Source: Bacillota bacterium (GTDB lineage: Bacteria > Bacillota > Clostridia > Lachnospirales > Lachnospiraceae). From it: a DNA stretch of 64,000 nt. Of this stretch, positions 36,107 to 44,720 are shown piece by piece (the first letter of the stretch is position 1; every line of letters begins with the position of its first letter). The notes beneath the pieces were generated by a model. The model had not been told where the DNA came from and searched no databases. It worked only from the letters and a program-made list of their open reading frames with translations. The stretch spans positions 1 through 64,000 of the forward strand of contig JAEZLH010000016.1 of the NCBI GenBank assembly GCA_023435895.1, written 5' to 3'. The position numbers were made by a program, and so were the translations under genes.

Positions 36107-36135
36107 ATAATACTGCAAATTTCCAAATTTGTCAA
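36107..36135 (-). promoter_or_regulatory. Promoter of the nitrogenase-like operon
   Basis: TTGACA (36130-36135), a 17-bp spacer and TATTAT (36107-36112) on the minus strand form a near-ideal sigma-A promoter. It predicts a leader of about 95 nt before the alpha subunit gene, whose ATG has an AGGAGG site. The rest of the gap up to 36414 is AT-rich and holds no gene that I can support. Confidence 0.85.
36116..36131 (-). promoter_or_regulatory. Palindromic operator candidate in the promoter spacer
   Basis: CAAATTT-GG-AAATTTG is a perfect 7-bp-arm inverted repeat filling the -35/-10 spacer and overlapping the last two bases of the -35 box. A bound repressor there would exclude RNA polymerase. 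Sulfur-responsive repression is the natural guess from the operon content. Confidence 0.6.
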
Positions 36136-36414
36136 GAATTATTTTCCACTATTTATCTTTCTTGTATTATGATTACAACACCTTAGTCAGACCTCGCCAT
36201 AAATCACTCTAAATTAATTACTCAAAATCAAGAGAAACCATTCATACTCTTCTCGTTACATTTTAAAATACATATGTTTGTTTTTAATTCGTGTTATTTT
36301 AATCATGTAAGGAACTAAAGAATATATTCAGGAATTGCAAAAGACAGCTTCCGAAGAAGCCGCCTTTATGTAATTCCCCAATATTCAATAATGGTCAATG
36401 ACCTTGTAAAATTG

Positions 36415-37089
36415 CTATTTTGATTTGCTTAATACCAGTTTGCCTGAATCCATTGTATAGACCGAATTACCATAATCCACTGTATCAAGTTCATGGGTAA
36501 CCATCAAAATTGCTGTACCCTTATGCGTTATCTCGCTAAACAGTTTCATGATTTCATAGGTAGTCTGGGAATCCAGATCACCGGTAGGTTCATCCGCAAT
36601 TACCAGTGCCGGTTCATTTATTAAAGCCCTTGCAATCGAAACTCTGCGAAGCTCTCCTCCTGATAACTGCTTGGGATACGAATTGGCCAAATGAGCGATT
36701 CCAACCCTTTCTAATAATCCGAATGCTTTATCGGAGCCGTCCCCCTCCCGTTTAGCCAAATAGCGGGGCAAGCGTACATTATCAAGAACGGTGAGATTTG
36801 ACAGGGTGCTATTTCCCTGCGGAATATAACCAATCTTTGAATTTCTATATAGGGAAGATTCCTTGTCATTTCGTGATAGAATATCTTCTCCCTCAAATTT
36901 AATACTACCAGAGGATGGAGTGATCAGTTTTGCAATCATGTTTAAAAGGGTGCTTTTTCCACTGCCTGATCGTCCAATAATACTGATAAAATCACCAACG
37001 TTAATCGTTAGTTCCACTTGACTAACCGCTTCAAACTCTGCAGACCCTCTTTTATACTTTTTTGTCAGACCATTAATCTCCAAAAGCAT
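36415..37089 (-). CDS. ABC transporter ATP-binding protein (LolD/MacB type)
   Basis: ATPase of a FtsX-type ABC system. It has Walker A GRSGSGKST, the signature LSGGELRRV, Walker B LVIADEPTGDLDS and the switch region VTHE; 224 residues is normal. It starts one base after the permease gene ends, so the two are coupled. MacB/LolD-type systems act as mechanotransmitters or exporters rather than importers. It is transcribed towards the nitrogenase-like operon but separated from it by 409 bp with a new promoter. Confidence 0.93.
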   Translation of the reverse strand: MLLEINGLTKKYKRGSAEFEAVSQVELTINVGDFISIIGRSGSGKSTLLNMIAKLITPSSGSIKFEGEDILSRNDKESSLYRNSKIGYIPQGNSTLSNLTVLDNVRLPRYLAKREGDGSDKAFGLLERVGIAHLANSYPKQLSGGELRRVSIARALINEPALVIADEPTGDLDSQTTYEIMKLFSEITHKGTAILMVTHELDTVDYGNSVYTMDSGKLVLSKSK

Positions 37090-37090
37090 G

Positions 37091-38302
37091 TTATTCCCCC
37101 TCCCTCATAGTAATATAGGTTTCTGCTTTGCTTATCTTGAATGCTGCCCTTATAGATGTAAGGGGACCTATAATCACGGATAGCACTACACTGGCTACAA
37201 GAATCGATACAATCTTGGTGCCGTCCGGCTGAAGATAGGGTAATTGAATCTTATCTCCAATATAGGTACTGAACGGGAATACTCCAATGGAAGCCAATAA
37301 AATTCCGACCACACTGCCGGTAAGACTTATGTAAATTGATTCAACCAAAAGAATGCAGACTAATTTTCTTCTTGTTGCTCCAAGTATTCTTAAAACAGCA
37401 AATTCTCGTTTTCGCTCATTTATTGTTACTGAAAATACAACGGCCAGAACGATCACTGCCAAAATCCAGATTGCAATGGATACGGTATGAATATAGATAA
37501 CCAAGGAATCCAAATTAGTAGCAATATTTGATATCATCTTTTGAGGAACCACCACTTCGGTATTTGGGATTAATGTCCTTATGTTTTTTGCAACTGCTTC
37601 TGCATCAACATTCTTATCTAGCCGAACCAATACGGTGGAAATTGACTGGGATGGTTTCTGGTCATCTAAAAAATACATGCCCTTCTTCTTCGCACCTTGA
37701 AATAATTGCTCCATAGTATTCATATTCATAAAGACTGAAGTATCAAGTCCTGTTGATGTTTTTTCCAGTTGTGCCGCTACCGGATAGGGTTTATCGTAAA
37801 ATTTTAGTGTATGATCATTTTCTAGCACAATATCACTACCCACGATAATTTGTCCGTCTCCGATTGTTCCGTGATAGGATTTTGATATCCAGGGTTGAAT
37901 TACAAAATCCGTATCCGGGTGAAATCCAATTAGCTGAACCGCTGTGGAACAGCAAGCCGCAGATAAGGAGGTTAGAAAAAATTGAGGAGTCACCCGATTC
38001 ACTCCCTCTATCCTTTGAACTTCTTCCGCTACTGATTTATCAAAATAGAAATACTTCGGTTCTCCCTTTAATAATATTCCTTCTGTCTGTGCCTCATAAC
38101 CCTTTGGTACCACCATGAGATCAGCTCCAAAACGCTGCTTCATACTATTTAAACCGTTATTCAGACTAGCTGTTAAAATAGAGCCTCCAAATAGGGTAAA
38201 TGCTAAAATTGCTACAACGGCACTCAAGCATGTGGTACGAAATAACTTCCGTTTTAAGTTATAGAATGATATTCTGACTATTGACAATGGTGCGTGATTC
38301 AT
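37091..38302 (-). CDS. FtsX/MacB-type ABC transporter permease
   Basis: Membrane subunit of 403 residues: one N-terminal helix (about 22-45), a large extracytoplasmic domain (about 50-260), then three C-terminal helices with the FtsX core and an ERKREFAVLRILGATRRK coupling motif. A pair of cysteines (ACCSTAVQL, about residue 112) lies in the outer domain. It sits between the DUF4418 gene (8 bp) and the ATPase gene (1 bp). The substrate is unknown. Confidence 0.9.
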   Translation of the reverse strand: MNHAPLSIVRISFYNLKRKLFRTTCLSAVVAILAFTLFGGSILTASLNNGLNSMKQRFGADLMVVPKGYEAQTEGILLKGEPKYFYFDKSVAEEVQRIEGVNRVTPQFFLTSLSAACCSTAVQLIGFHPDTDFVIQPWISKSYHGTIGDGQIIVGSDIVLENDHTLKFYDKPYPVAAQLEKTSTGLDTSVFMNMNTMEQLFQGAKKKGMYFLDDQKPSQSISTVLVRLDKNVDAEAVAKNIRTLIPNTEVVVPQKMISNIATNLDSLVIYIHTVSIAIWILAVIVLAVVFSVTINERKREFAVLRILGATRRKLVCILLVESIYISLTGSVVGILLASIGVFPFSTYIGDKIQLPYLQPDGTKIVSILVASVVLSVIIGPLTSIRAAFKISKAETYITMREGE

Positions 38303-38310
38303 AATCCACC

Positions 38311-38832
38311 CTAACCTTTACTGTTTATTTTATGTAAATATATCGAATTAATAATTCCGGCAAATACAACAATTGCGCTTAGTACCGACAACGCTGGTAA
38401 CGTTAAAGAATGACAATACATATGCACCGACTCGCATACCCCAATCAAATAATTCGGAATTAAGAATGCAAGAACACCGTTTAGTACAAGGGTTAAATTT
38501 AATCCAAGCCTTATGGCCACTGATTTCAATACAATAAGCAGTACACCGATTATAATAATAAGTATTCCTACTCCCAGTTCAGCTCTCGCCGTCCAATGAC
38601 AGGTCATCACCATACTTTTTCCCATTGCCATGGAACTATCCGTATTATCCTCTTTTCCAGAATCCGAATTATCTCCACCCATATTCATTGCACCATCTGC
38701 ATTCTCTTTCACTTTACCACTCTTATTCTCTATTGTATTAGCCCCGCATACAGGAAAAATAGAGATTGGTCCAAATGCAAGAAATGCTCCCAAAAGAATA
38801 AATAAAATACCGGTAATAACTCTGTTCTTCAT
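38311..38832 (-). CDS. DUF4418 family membrane protein
   Basis: Small membrane protein of 173 residues with about four hydrophobic helices: an N-terminal one (about 7-27), then three after residue 88. Between helices 1 and 2 lies an Asp/Ser/Met-rich outward segment (residues 35-75). This arrangement matches DUF4418, often found with FtsX-type ABC genes. CxxxxH and MYCHS motifs near the third and fourth helices could bind metal or haem; that is speculation. First gene of the three-gene unit. Confidence 0.75.
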   Translation of the reverse strand: MKNRVITGILFILLGAFLAFGPISIFPVCGANTIENKSGKVKENADGAMNMGGDNSDSGKEDNTDSSMAMGKSMVMTCHWTARAELGVGILIIIIGVLLIVLKSVAIRLGLNLTLVLNGVLAFLIPNYLIGVCESVHMYCHSLTLPALSVLSAIVVFAGIINSIYLHKINSKG

Positions 38833-38897
38833 AAATATCCCCCTTCAAGTCTTAAACATTTTTAATATATATGATTACTATGTATTTGTTTATGGAA

Positions 38898-38926
38898 ATA
38901 ATATCAAACATCCTACTATCTGTCAA
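38898..38926 (-). promoter_or_regulatory. Promoter of the DUF4418-ABC operon
   Basis: TTGACA (38921-38926), a 17-bp spacer and TATTAT (38898-38903) on the minus strand, identical in both boxes and spacing to the nitrogenase-like operon promoter. The palindrome found there is not repeated here. Confidence 0.8.
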
Positions 38927-39032
38927 TATTGTATTTATGGAGATTTTATGGATTTTATATTAATGTTTTATAAATTTTATTAAATTTTTCTAAATACATA
39001 AGGAATATACAATTAATAATAATTTCTTATAT

Positions 39033-39066
39033 AAAAAGCGGTTATAGAACCATGTTCTACAACCGC
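39033..39066 (-). terminator. Terminator after the small hypothetical gene
   Basis: GCGGTTGTAGAAC and GTTCTATAACCGC pair over 13 positions with one G-U and a 3-nt loop, followed by TTTTT on the minus strand. A second hairpin (GCGCC/GGCGC) precedes it near 39077-39090. It ends the 40.5-39.2 kb transcript. The rest of 38833-39169 holds the DUF4418 promoter and nothing else I recognise. Confidence 0.88.
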
Positions 39067-39169
39067 ACCGTTTGAGCGCGCCTAATGGCGCACGTTTCTA
39101 GCAAGAATAATTTATTTAAACTATCTATTATTAATAATTCGTGTAATACATCCATCATTTAGATTTATC

Positions 39170-39418
39170 TCACAATGATTGAAAAAACCAATGCAATATA
39201 TTGCCATTCTCTAATAAACGAATGTCAAAGTAGATTTCTTCCTCGTATTTTGACCCACTAATTTTCGCATATTGTTTCAGTAACTCCGATATATTCCACA
39301 GTAAGGTACCATTGTTATCATATGCATTAATGTTATCCCGTGGTGGATCGTTTGTGTCTGGATTAACAAGTAATTCAATCAGAAATTCACCCATAGGAAA
39401 CTGTTTCTTTTCACTCAT
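39170..39418 (-). CDS. Small hypothetical protein, probably frameshifted near its end
   Basis: An 82-residue acidic protein with no family that I recognise; sequence such as YDNNGTLLWNISELLK suggests a small beta-rich fold like those of immunity or regulatory proteins. A good ribosome binding site (GGAGAG) precedes the ATG. The frame ends 12 codons early for its look: dropping one T from the T6 run at 39182-39187 would replace the tail FFQSL with FFNHCEINLNDGCITRIINN-R and a stop at 39121. This may be a real frameshift or a sequencing error. It follows the NERD gene by 64 bp. Confidence 0.6.
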   Translation of the reverse strand: MSEKKQFPMGEFLIELLVNPDTNDPPRDNINAYDNNGTLLWNISELLKQYAKISGSKYEEEIYFDIRLLENGNILHWFFQSL

Positions 39419-39482
39419 GTAGAGCTCTCCTATCTTTTAAAAGAATAGTTGACACAGCATAAATAATACGTTATGAACTAAT

Positions 39483-40532
39483 TTAGTACTTGTTCATTAT
39501 AGTCAAGATTTCCTCACCATACTTATTCACCTTCAATTCACCAAAACCCGCTACCGCATGAAGTTCTACCTTGTTTTTCGGCATTTTGTAAATTAGTTCT
39601 CTAAGTTGATTATCATTATAGATAAAATAAGGTTTTATCTTTTCTTCTCGACTTTTACTTAAGCGATATGCCTTTAATTCCTTAAAAATACCTGTTTCTT
39701 CTACCGGTACATCAACCACATTCTCATTTTTCTGATCCCTCACTGGTAAAGATCCAAGATTTGCTACTGGTAAACTAGTATCTATTTTAAAGGACTCATA
39801 TTTTTTTGTATATTCCTTTTCAGTCTCCTTATGCAAATCCAAATATGACTTAGCCCATTCCAACATATTTTCATCAGATAAAGCTGCCTCTTTCGAGTTA
39901 TCATACTTGTCCTTTATATATTTTACTAATTGATCCGCACGAATCACTCTGTCTTTTACATCCTTTTTAGCATATTTAGCATTCAAAACTGTCCTTGGAT
40001 TTGCAAGCACTACCACCGACTTGTTACTATCGTCAAAATATTTGCTTACCATAAATTTAGTAAGTGCATTGCTTCTATTATCAACTCTTATTTTCTTCAT
40101 CAGTTCCAAATGTCTCTGATTTTGTGTAATTGGAGAATAAATGCCTTCTTTCTTCTTTTTGCCCCCGAAATCCATGGTGCGTATAAAGTCACCAGAACTA
40201 TTTATTTCGATGTCGCCATAAAGATTTTTGCATTCAATAACAAAACATAATTTCTTTGTAAATACGAGATAATCAATTTGAGCGCTTAAATCGCCATTCT
40301 CAAGATAAATATCGTGTAGAATATACATTGGCATATGACTGTTTTTTAATTCAAATGCAATATTTTTCTCCCCTGCTATCCCAGATTCCAAGCATTTTAT
40401 GTCTTGTCTTATTATCATTTGTCCTTCTGGATTAAGTAATGGTTCTATTTCTTTAAGCTTTTCTATTTGTTCCTCAGCATTACTATTTTCCTTAAGAAAG
40501 ATTGGCTCTTTCATCTTGTTAAATAATCCCAT
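39483..40532 (-). CDS. NERD-HRDC domain protein
   Basis: A 349-residue protein with an N-terminal helical region, then a NERD (nuclease-related) domain around residues 50-200, in which DYLVF and CFVIECKNLYGDI carry the PD-(D/E)XK-like acidic and lysine residues, and a C-terminal HRDC-like domain (about 280-349) that may bind nucleic acid. NERD proteins are found across bacteria, sometimes on plasmids or near defence genes, and their function is poorly known. GGAGG lies 7 nt before the ATG. The next gene is the small frameshifted one. Confidence 0.85.
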   Translation of the reverse strand: MGLFNKMKEPIFLKENSNAEEQIEKLKEIEPLLNPEGQMIIRQDIKCLESGIAGEKNIAFELKNSHMPMYILHDIYLENGDLSAQIDYLVFTKKLCFVIECKNLYGDIEINSSGDFIRTMDFGGKKKKEGIYSPITQNQRHLELMKKIRVDNRSNALTKFMVSKYFDDSNKSVVVLANPRTVLNAKYAKKDVKDRVIRADQLVKYIKDKYDNSKEAALSDENMLEWAKSYLDLHKETEKEYTKKYESFKIDTSLPVANLGSLPVRDQKNENVVDVPVEETGIFKELKAYRLSKSREEKIKPYFIYNDNQLRELIYKMPKNKVELHAVAGFGELKVNKYGEEILTIMNKY

Positions 40533-40684
40533 ATAATTTCCTCCATAAGAATTTTTAATAGAGATGCACCTTCATTTATCATTCGTGAACTAATCACAAT
40601 TTAAAACATTATACCAATTTCAGGAGTTATTTACAATATTAATCATATTATGTTGATTGAGGTTTGCTTCTGATGTTATGCCGT

Positions 40685-43102
40685 TTAATCACTCCCCCTA
40701 TACTGCATGACCTCCATACTCTCCCCATCCGTCCTCACAACTATTGCACCCTGCTCATAAGTAATCAAACGTTTACAACCAACCTGCTCCAATCGCTCCA
40801 ATACTTCCTTATGGGGATGACCATAGCTATTATCTTTTCCACAGGAGATAAGACTTAGTTCAGGTTTTATAACTGATAAAAATTCTTCCGAGGTAGAATT
40901 TTTCGAGCCATGGTGCGCTAATTTTAGTACATCATAATCCGTCTGAACGAGTGAACCAACGTCATCCCCCACGTTTTTCTCTTTATCCCCCACTTTATCG
41001 ACCCCAGAACCCTCCATCAATAAATTCGTCAAAGCCACCTCCCCATCCTTCTCCAAATCGCCAGTTAACAACAAGTCGAATTCTCCATATGTTACGCTTA
41101 GCACGGTAGAATATGCATTACTCGATGTGGGTATATAATCCGGTTTTGGGTGAAGACAGGTAAGTTTAAGCTTCCCGTCAAGAAGGTAATCGCCTTGATT
41201 GATATAGCTAATTTTAACCCCTTTCTGCCTTGCCAACTCCTCCAGCCCAAGATATCCCTCATCCTTCTTGGTAATCCCAGGGAGGATTAAAGTATTGATT
41301 TTAATTCTCCTATTATTCATTAGCTCCTTAAGTCCGGAGATGTGATCATTATCCGAATGTGATACAATCGCATAGTCAATAACATCTATGCCTCTGTACA
41401 AAAGAAAGGGGAGAATACGGTATTTTCCCACATCCTTGATATCACTGCTCCCTCCATCAATTAGGTAGGTCATTCCGCTTTCACTTTCCAGTACCAGTCC
41501 ATCGCCTTGCCCTACATCCAACATATTTACCACAAAACCACTCCTACCCTGAGGTAAAAGGATAACGACCAGCGCAAGAACAGGTAGCACGCCAAAAAGC
41601 TTATTCTTATAGCGATTCGATAACAATAGGAACAGAATTAAGATAACGATATAGAGCAGAATTCTCATACCATCCGGTCTTCCAACGGTAATAAGATGAT
41701 GCGGCAGTGCTTCTCCCAGTCTGCAGACCCATTCATAAAACTTTAAAATATAGTTGGATACACCGATTAAAAATACCCCCAAAGGAAGAAAGATTGCTCC
41801 GACTATAGCTGCAAAAATGGAGGTAAGGGTCAAGAAAGTAACAAAAGGGAGAATAATAAGATTGGTAATCAAACCATAAAGGGGAAATTGATAATAGAAA
41901 TATAAGACCACCGGTGTGGTGGACGCTTGTGCACTAAAACTTACATATAATCCATTAATCAGAGGGTTTTTAGTGGAATGCAAGGTCTGCAAGGCAGGGT
42001 AAATAATTGCAATTCCAAGCATAGCTGCAAAAGAAAGCAAAAATCCTGCACTCATAATCTGCAGAGGGTTTTGTAGCAGAATCAAAAATGCACTGAGAGA
42101 TAGCGCGGACAGCATATCGTAAGTTTTTCCGAATATTGCTGCCAATAACATTATTGTCATCATAACAACTGCACGATTTGTAGATACACTGAAATCCGTC
42201 ATAACCCCGTATCCATAAATGCAAAAGATAGTAATCAAAGTGCGCACTACAACGGGAACTCTGAGCTTCTTTAGTATTAAAAATATGAACATCCCGATTA
42301 ATGAAATATGAAGACCGGATATTGCAATCACATGGGATATCCCATTGATTTGATATAATTCTTTTATATCATCATCCAATAGATACTTTTCCCCAAGAAT
42401 CATCGCAATCAGGGTTCCCGCTTCCTTTTCTGATAATATTTCATTATACACATCCATAAGCCTTTGCTTCATTACCTCTAGACCCTGATGAAAAACGGAA
42501 TAACCCCCGTCAAGAACTGTAATATGTTTCGCTTGCATCTTATAATCAATATTTTCTATTTTATAATATAATTTTTCATTAAACTGCCCGGGATTGGATG
42601 CGGCTTGGAATTTTTGTAGCGTTCCTTGAACCCTAATTTGGTTGCCTACCCGGTAATCTGTCAGAAGCGAGGGATCTGGCTTTACCCACCCCTGAGTAGA
42701 GCAATAGACGATTACCTTTTCACACCGAAGAGTTTCCTCCCCAGGAATTTGAATAGATACATTCTTGATATAAAGTGCTTTGCTGGATTTCTTTTGTACG
42801 CTCATTGTTATCGCACCGTCAATCTCACAGCTGACTTTATCCTGAAACAACTGATCAACCTCAGATAGTTTTAGCTGTCCCCTCATTGATAGAAAGCCAA
42901 GCATCATAAAGAACGGTAAACACCATAGGAAGACATCACTGGCATTCGCCAAACGATTCTTTATTCGATTTAATATTAGATATATTAGCGGAAATTGAAG
43001 TAGAATAATTGGAAGCAGAAATAAAATCGATGAAATTCTCCAAGCTAAGAGCACTCCAAAAAGATAAAATAATAGAATAACGATAAAAGGGCGTTTTATC
43101 AT
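40685..43102 (-). CDS. comEC: DNA internalisation protein ComEC/Rec2
   Basis: Polytopic membrane channel for single-stranded DNA uptake in natural transformation, 805 residues. An N-terminal DUF4131/OB-like region (about 1-200) is followed by the Competence domain (about 210-490), with ISGLHISLIGMF, and a C-terminal metallo-beta-lactamase domain with SHSDNDHISG (about 590) and HHGSKNSTSEEF, the likely nuclease site. GGAGG precedes the ATG. comEA lies 4 kb upstream on the same strand but is separated by a two-component system, unlike the usual comEA-comEC pair. Confidence 0.96.
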   Translation of the reverse strand: MIKRPFIVILLFYLFGVLLAWRISSILFLLPIILLQFPLIYLILNRIKNRLANASDVFLWCLPFFMMLGFLSMRGQLKLSEVDQLFQDKVSCEIDGAITMSVQKKSSKALYIKNVSIQIPGEETLRCEKVIVYCSTQGWVKPDPSLLTDYRVGNQIRVQGTLQKFQAASNPGQFNEKLYYKIENIDYKMQAKHITVLDGGYSVFHQGLEVMKQRLMDVYNEILSEKEAGTLIAMILGEKYLLDDDIKELYQINGISHVIAISGLHISLIGMFIFLILKKLRVPVVVRTLITIFCIYGYGVMTDFSVSTNRAVVMMTIMLLAAIFGKTYDMLSALSLSAFLILLQNPLQIMSAGFLLSFAAMLGIAIIYPALQTLHSTKNPLINGLYVSFSAQASTTPVVLYFYYQFPLYGLITNLIILPFVTFLTLTSIFAAIVGAIFLPLGVFLIGVSNYILKFYEWVCRLGEALPHHLITVGRPDGMRILLYIVILILFLLLSNRYKNKLFGVLPVLALVVILLPQGRSGFVVNMLDVGQGDGLVLESESGMTYLIDGGSSDIKDVGKYRILPFLLYRGIDVIDYAIVSHSDNDHISGLKELMNNRRIKINTLILPGITKKDEGYLGLEELARQKGVKISYINQGDYLLDGKLKLTCLHPKPDYIPTSSNAYSTVLSVTYGEFDLLLTGDLEKDGEVALTNLLMEGSGVDKVGDKEKNVGDDVGSLVQTDYDVLKLAHHGSKNSTSEEFLSVIKPELSLISCGKDNSYGHPHKEVLERLEQVGCKRLITYEQGAIVVRTDGESMEVMQYRGSD

Positions 43103-43719
43103 TAATACCTCCGTATGAATAGATTGAATTAGATAAATGCAACAGTGTTATTGCTGGTATTGTATGAACAACAGATACGAATTTCTCCGGTATAACGTTC
43201 TTCAGGCTTAACTTCCGCTCAGAATTGTATCTGTATACATTACTTATTATCGAAAATTATCATTGTTACCTGAAATAGTTTGGATATGAGATGAGATATA
43301 TTGAATGAAAGAATTTTAAACAAGAAGTAAATTTTAAATAAGAATAACAAAACAAGAATTGCATTATAAATAAGAATAGTATTTTAAACAAGAATCGTAT
43401 TATGAAGAACTGCTACTGTATGAAAGCCGTCTTCGTTTATAAAGAACGATTCACTTAGGACACACGAAAACTTTGTAATTTATTGCAAGAAAGAATTAAT
43501 AATTGAGATAACAAAAACCCGTTTACATTTCATTCACACATTCACTCTTTTGCTCTGTGTAAATAGCCAATCAACTCTATATAGGCTTTTACCCTCGAAA
43601 TATCCTAATGGTTAGAACATTAACCAAAAGTTTCATATACACCCTACTCTTAACAGGGCAGTACAGAATTTCTCCTGTCATACCTCATTAAGCGTAGGGT
43701 TTAAATAACTGCGAAATAA
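43103..43719. other. 617-bp AT-rich intergenic region
   Basis: No open frame with coding character. It holds the tandem repeats at 43313-43414 and, near 43645-43702, an inverted pair CCCTAC/GTAGGG around a smaller CAGG/CCTG pair that could form a folded RNA after the GerMN gene, though no T tract follows. The comEC promoter should lie in its left part. Confidence 0.45.
43313..43414. repeat. Degenerate 18-bp tandem repeat
   Basis: Five to six head-to-tail units with consensus ATTTTAAAYAAGAATNNT: starts at 43313, 43331, (a 14-bp unit at 43349), 43363, 43381 and 43399. Period is 18 bp except for the short third unit. It lies upstream of comEC, between it and the GerMN gene. Confidence 0.75.
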
Positions 43720-44634
43720 TCAGCTTGGATCTTCAATATAATTAAGTTTTGCCTCAAAGTTCTGATCAAATGGAATCTTCTCCATATATTTCTTTTGAAC
43801 ATCGCCGTTAATTCTAAATTGTACCTTATTCACATCAGATAGTTCCACCAAAGTATTTACGATAGAATAGATAGCGATTTCTTCTTTTACATCAGGTAAT
43901 TTATCCAAAAGCTTTTCATTAAAGTTCACGGTACAAATTCCATCAGCCTTGGAGATATCTAAAAGCTTCGTCCCCTTTGGTATAGTGGGGTACATTCCAG
44001 GTTCGCTTGGACCGTCAATTAATAACTGAACGACCTGTTCCTCTATGGACTCTGTTCCGGAATAGTTGATATCCGCGATATTTTCCACCAATGCATTTCC
44101 CTTACGATTTGCAAAGTAAAGTTTAATCTTATAACTCATATTGGTTTCAGTATTATCGATAAAGTCATCCTTGGCAAGGGGAACAATTACATCCCCGTTA
44201 GAACTTTTCATAGGCTGTCCGTTCACACTAAACTGGATATCCTCTACTTCTTCCACCTGACTCAAGGTTTTTACGATAGCAGCACAACCGACAATTTTAT
44301 TGATATCCGATAATCGGTTATAAGAATCATCAAAATCAATAATTAGACTTCCTGCTTTATCAAAGGAAGTTTTTATTGTGGTATCTTCTGACAATACACA
44401 TTTATATACTGCATTATCAGGATTTTCTTTCATCTTATTAAGCAACTCATTTATTTGATCATTCGGGGAAGTTTGCTCCACCTTATAGTTTTCGCTAACT
44501 AATCCTTGCGTTTTTGAATTAATATAATAAACCTGAACGGTTGATGAATCTTTTGGTTCCTTATTGCTATTGGTACATCCTGTAAGTACCAGTGCGAATA
44601 ACAATATCAGGAGTATACTAAATTTTATCTTCAT
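43720..44634 (-). CDS. GerMN-domain lipoprotein
   Basis: Secreted lipoprotein of 304 residues with lipobox LTGC (Cys20) and two tandem GerMN (sporulation/spore germination GerM) domains, roughly 45-155 and 165-290, each ending in a VxFRIN- or IQFSVNG-like strand. GerM in B. subtilis works in septal peptidoglycan and engulfment. It is encoded 86 bp after the sensor kinase of a two-component system, so it could be a target or an accessory sensor for that kinase; that link is inference. Confidence 0.87.
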   Translation of the reverse strand: MKIKFSILLILLFALVLTGCTNSNKEPKDSSTVQVYYINSKTQGLVSENYKVEQTSPNDQINELLNKMKENPDNAVYKCVLSEDTTIKTSFDKAGSLIIDFDDSYNRLSDINKIVGCAAIVKTLSQVEEVEDIQFSVNGQPMKSSNGDVIVPLAKDDFIDNTETNMSYKIKLYFANRKGNALVENIADINYSGTESIEEQVVQLLIDGPSEPGMYPTIPKGTKLLDISKADGICTVNFNEKLLDKLPDVKEEIAIYSIVNTLVELSDVNKVQFRINGDVQKKYMEKIPFDQNFEAKLNYIEDPS

Positions 44635-44720
44635 ATTTACCTTCCAATCCAGCTTTCTTACCGACTCATAGGAATTAAGAGCATTTAATGTACAAATAAC
44701 GGTTCTATTATACTGTCTTA

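Noticed and set aside
39034..39100. tRNA or mobile repeat suggested by the GC-rich stems
   Set aside because: The stems form a simple terminator and a second hairpin; no cloverleaf, CCA end or target duplication is seen.
39483..40532. NERD-HRDC gene as part of a phage defence island
   Set aside because: No helicase, methylase, toxin-antitoxin or mobile gene lies nearby; the domain alone is not enough.
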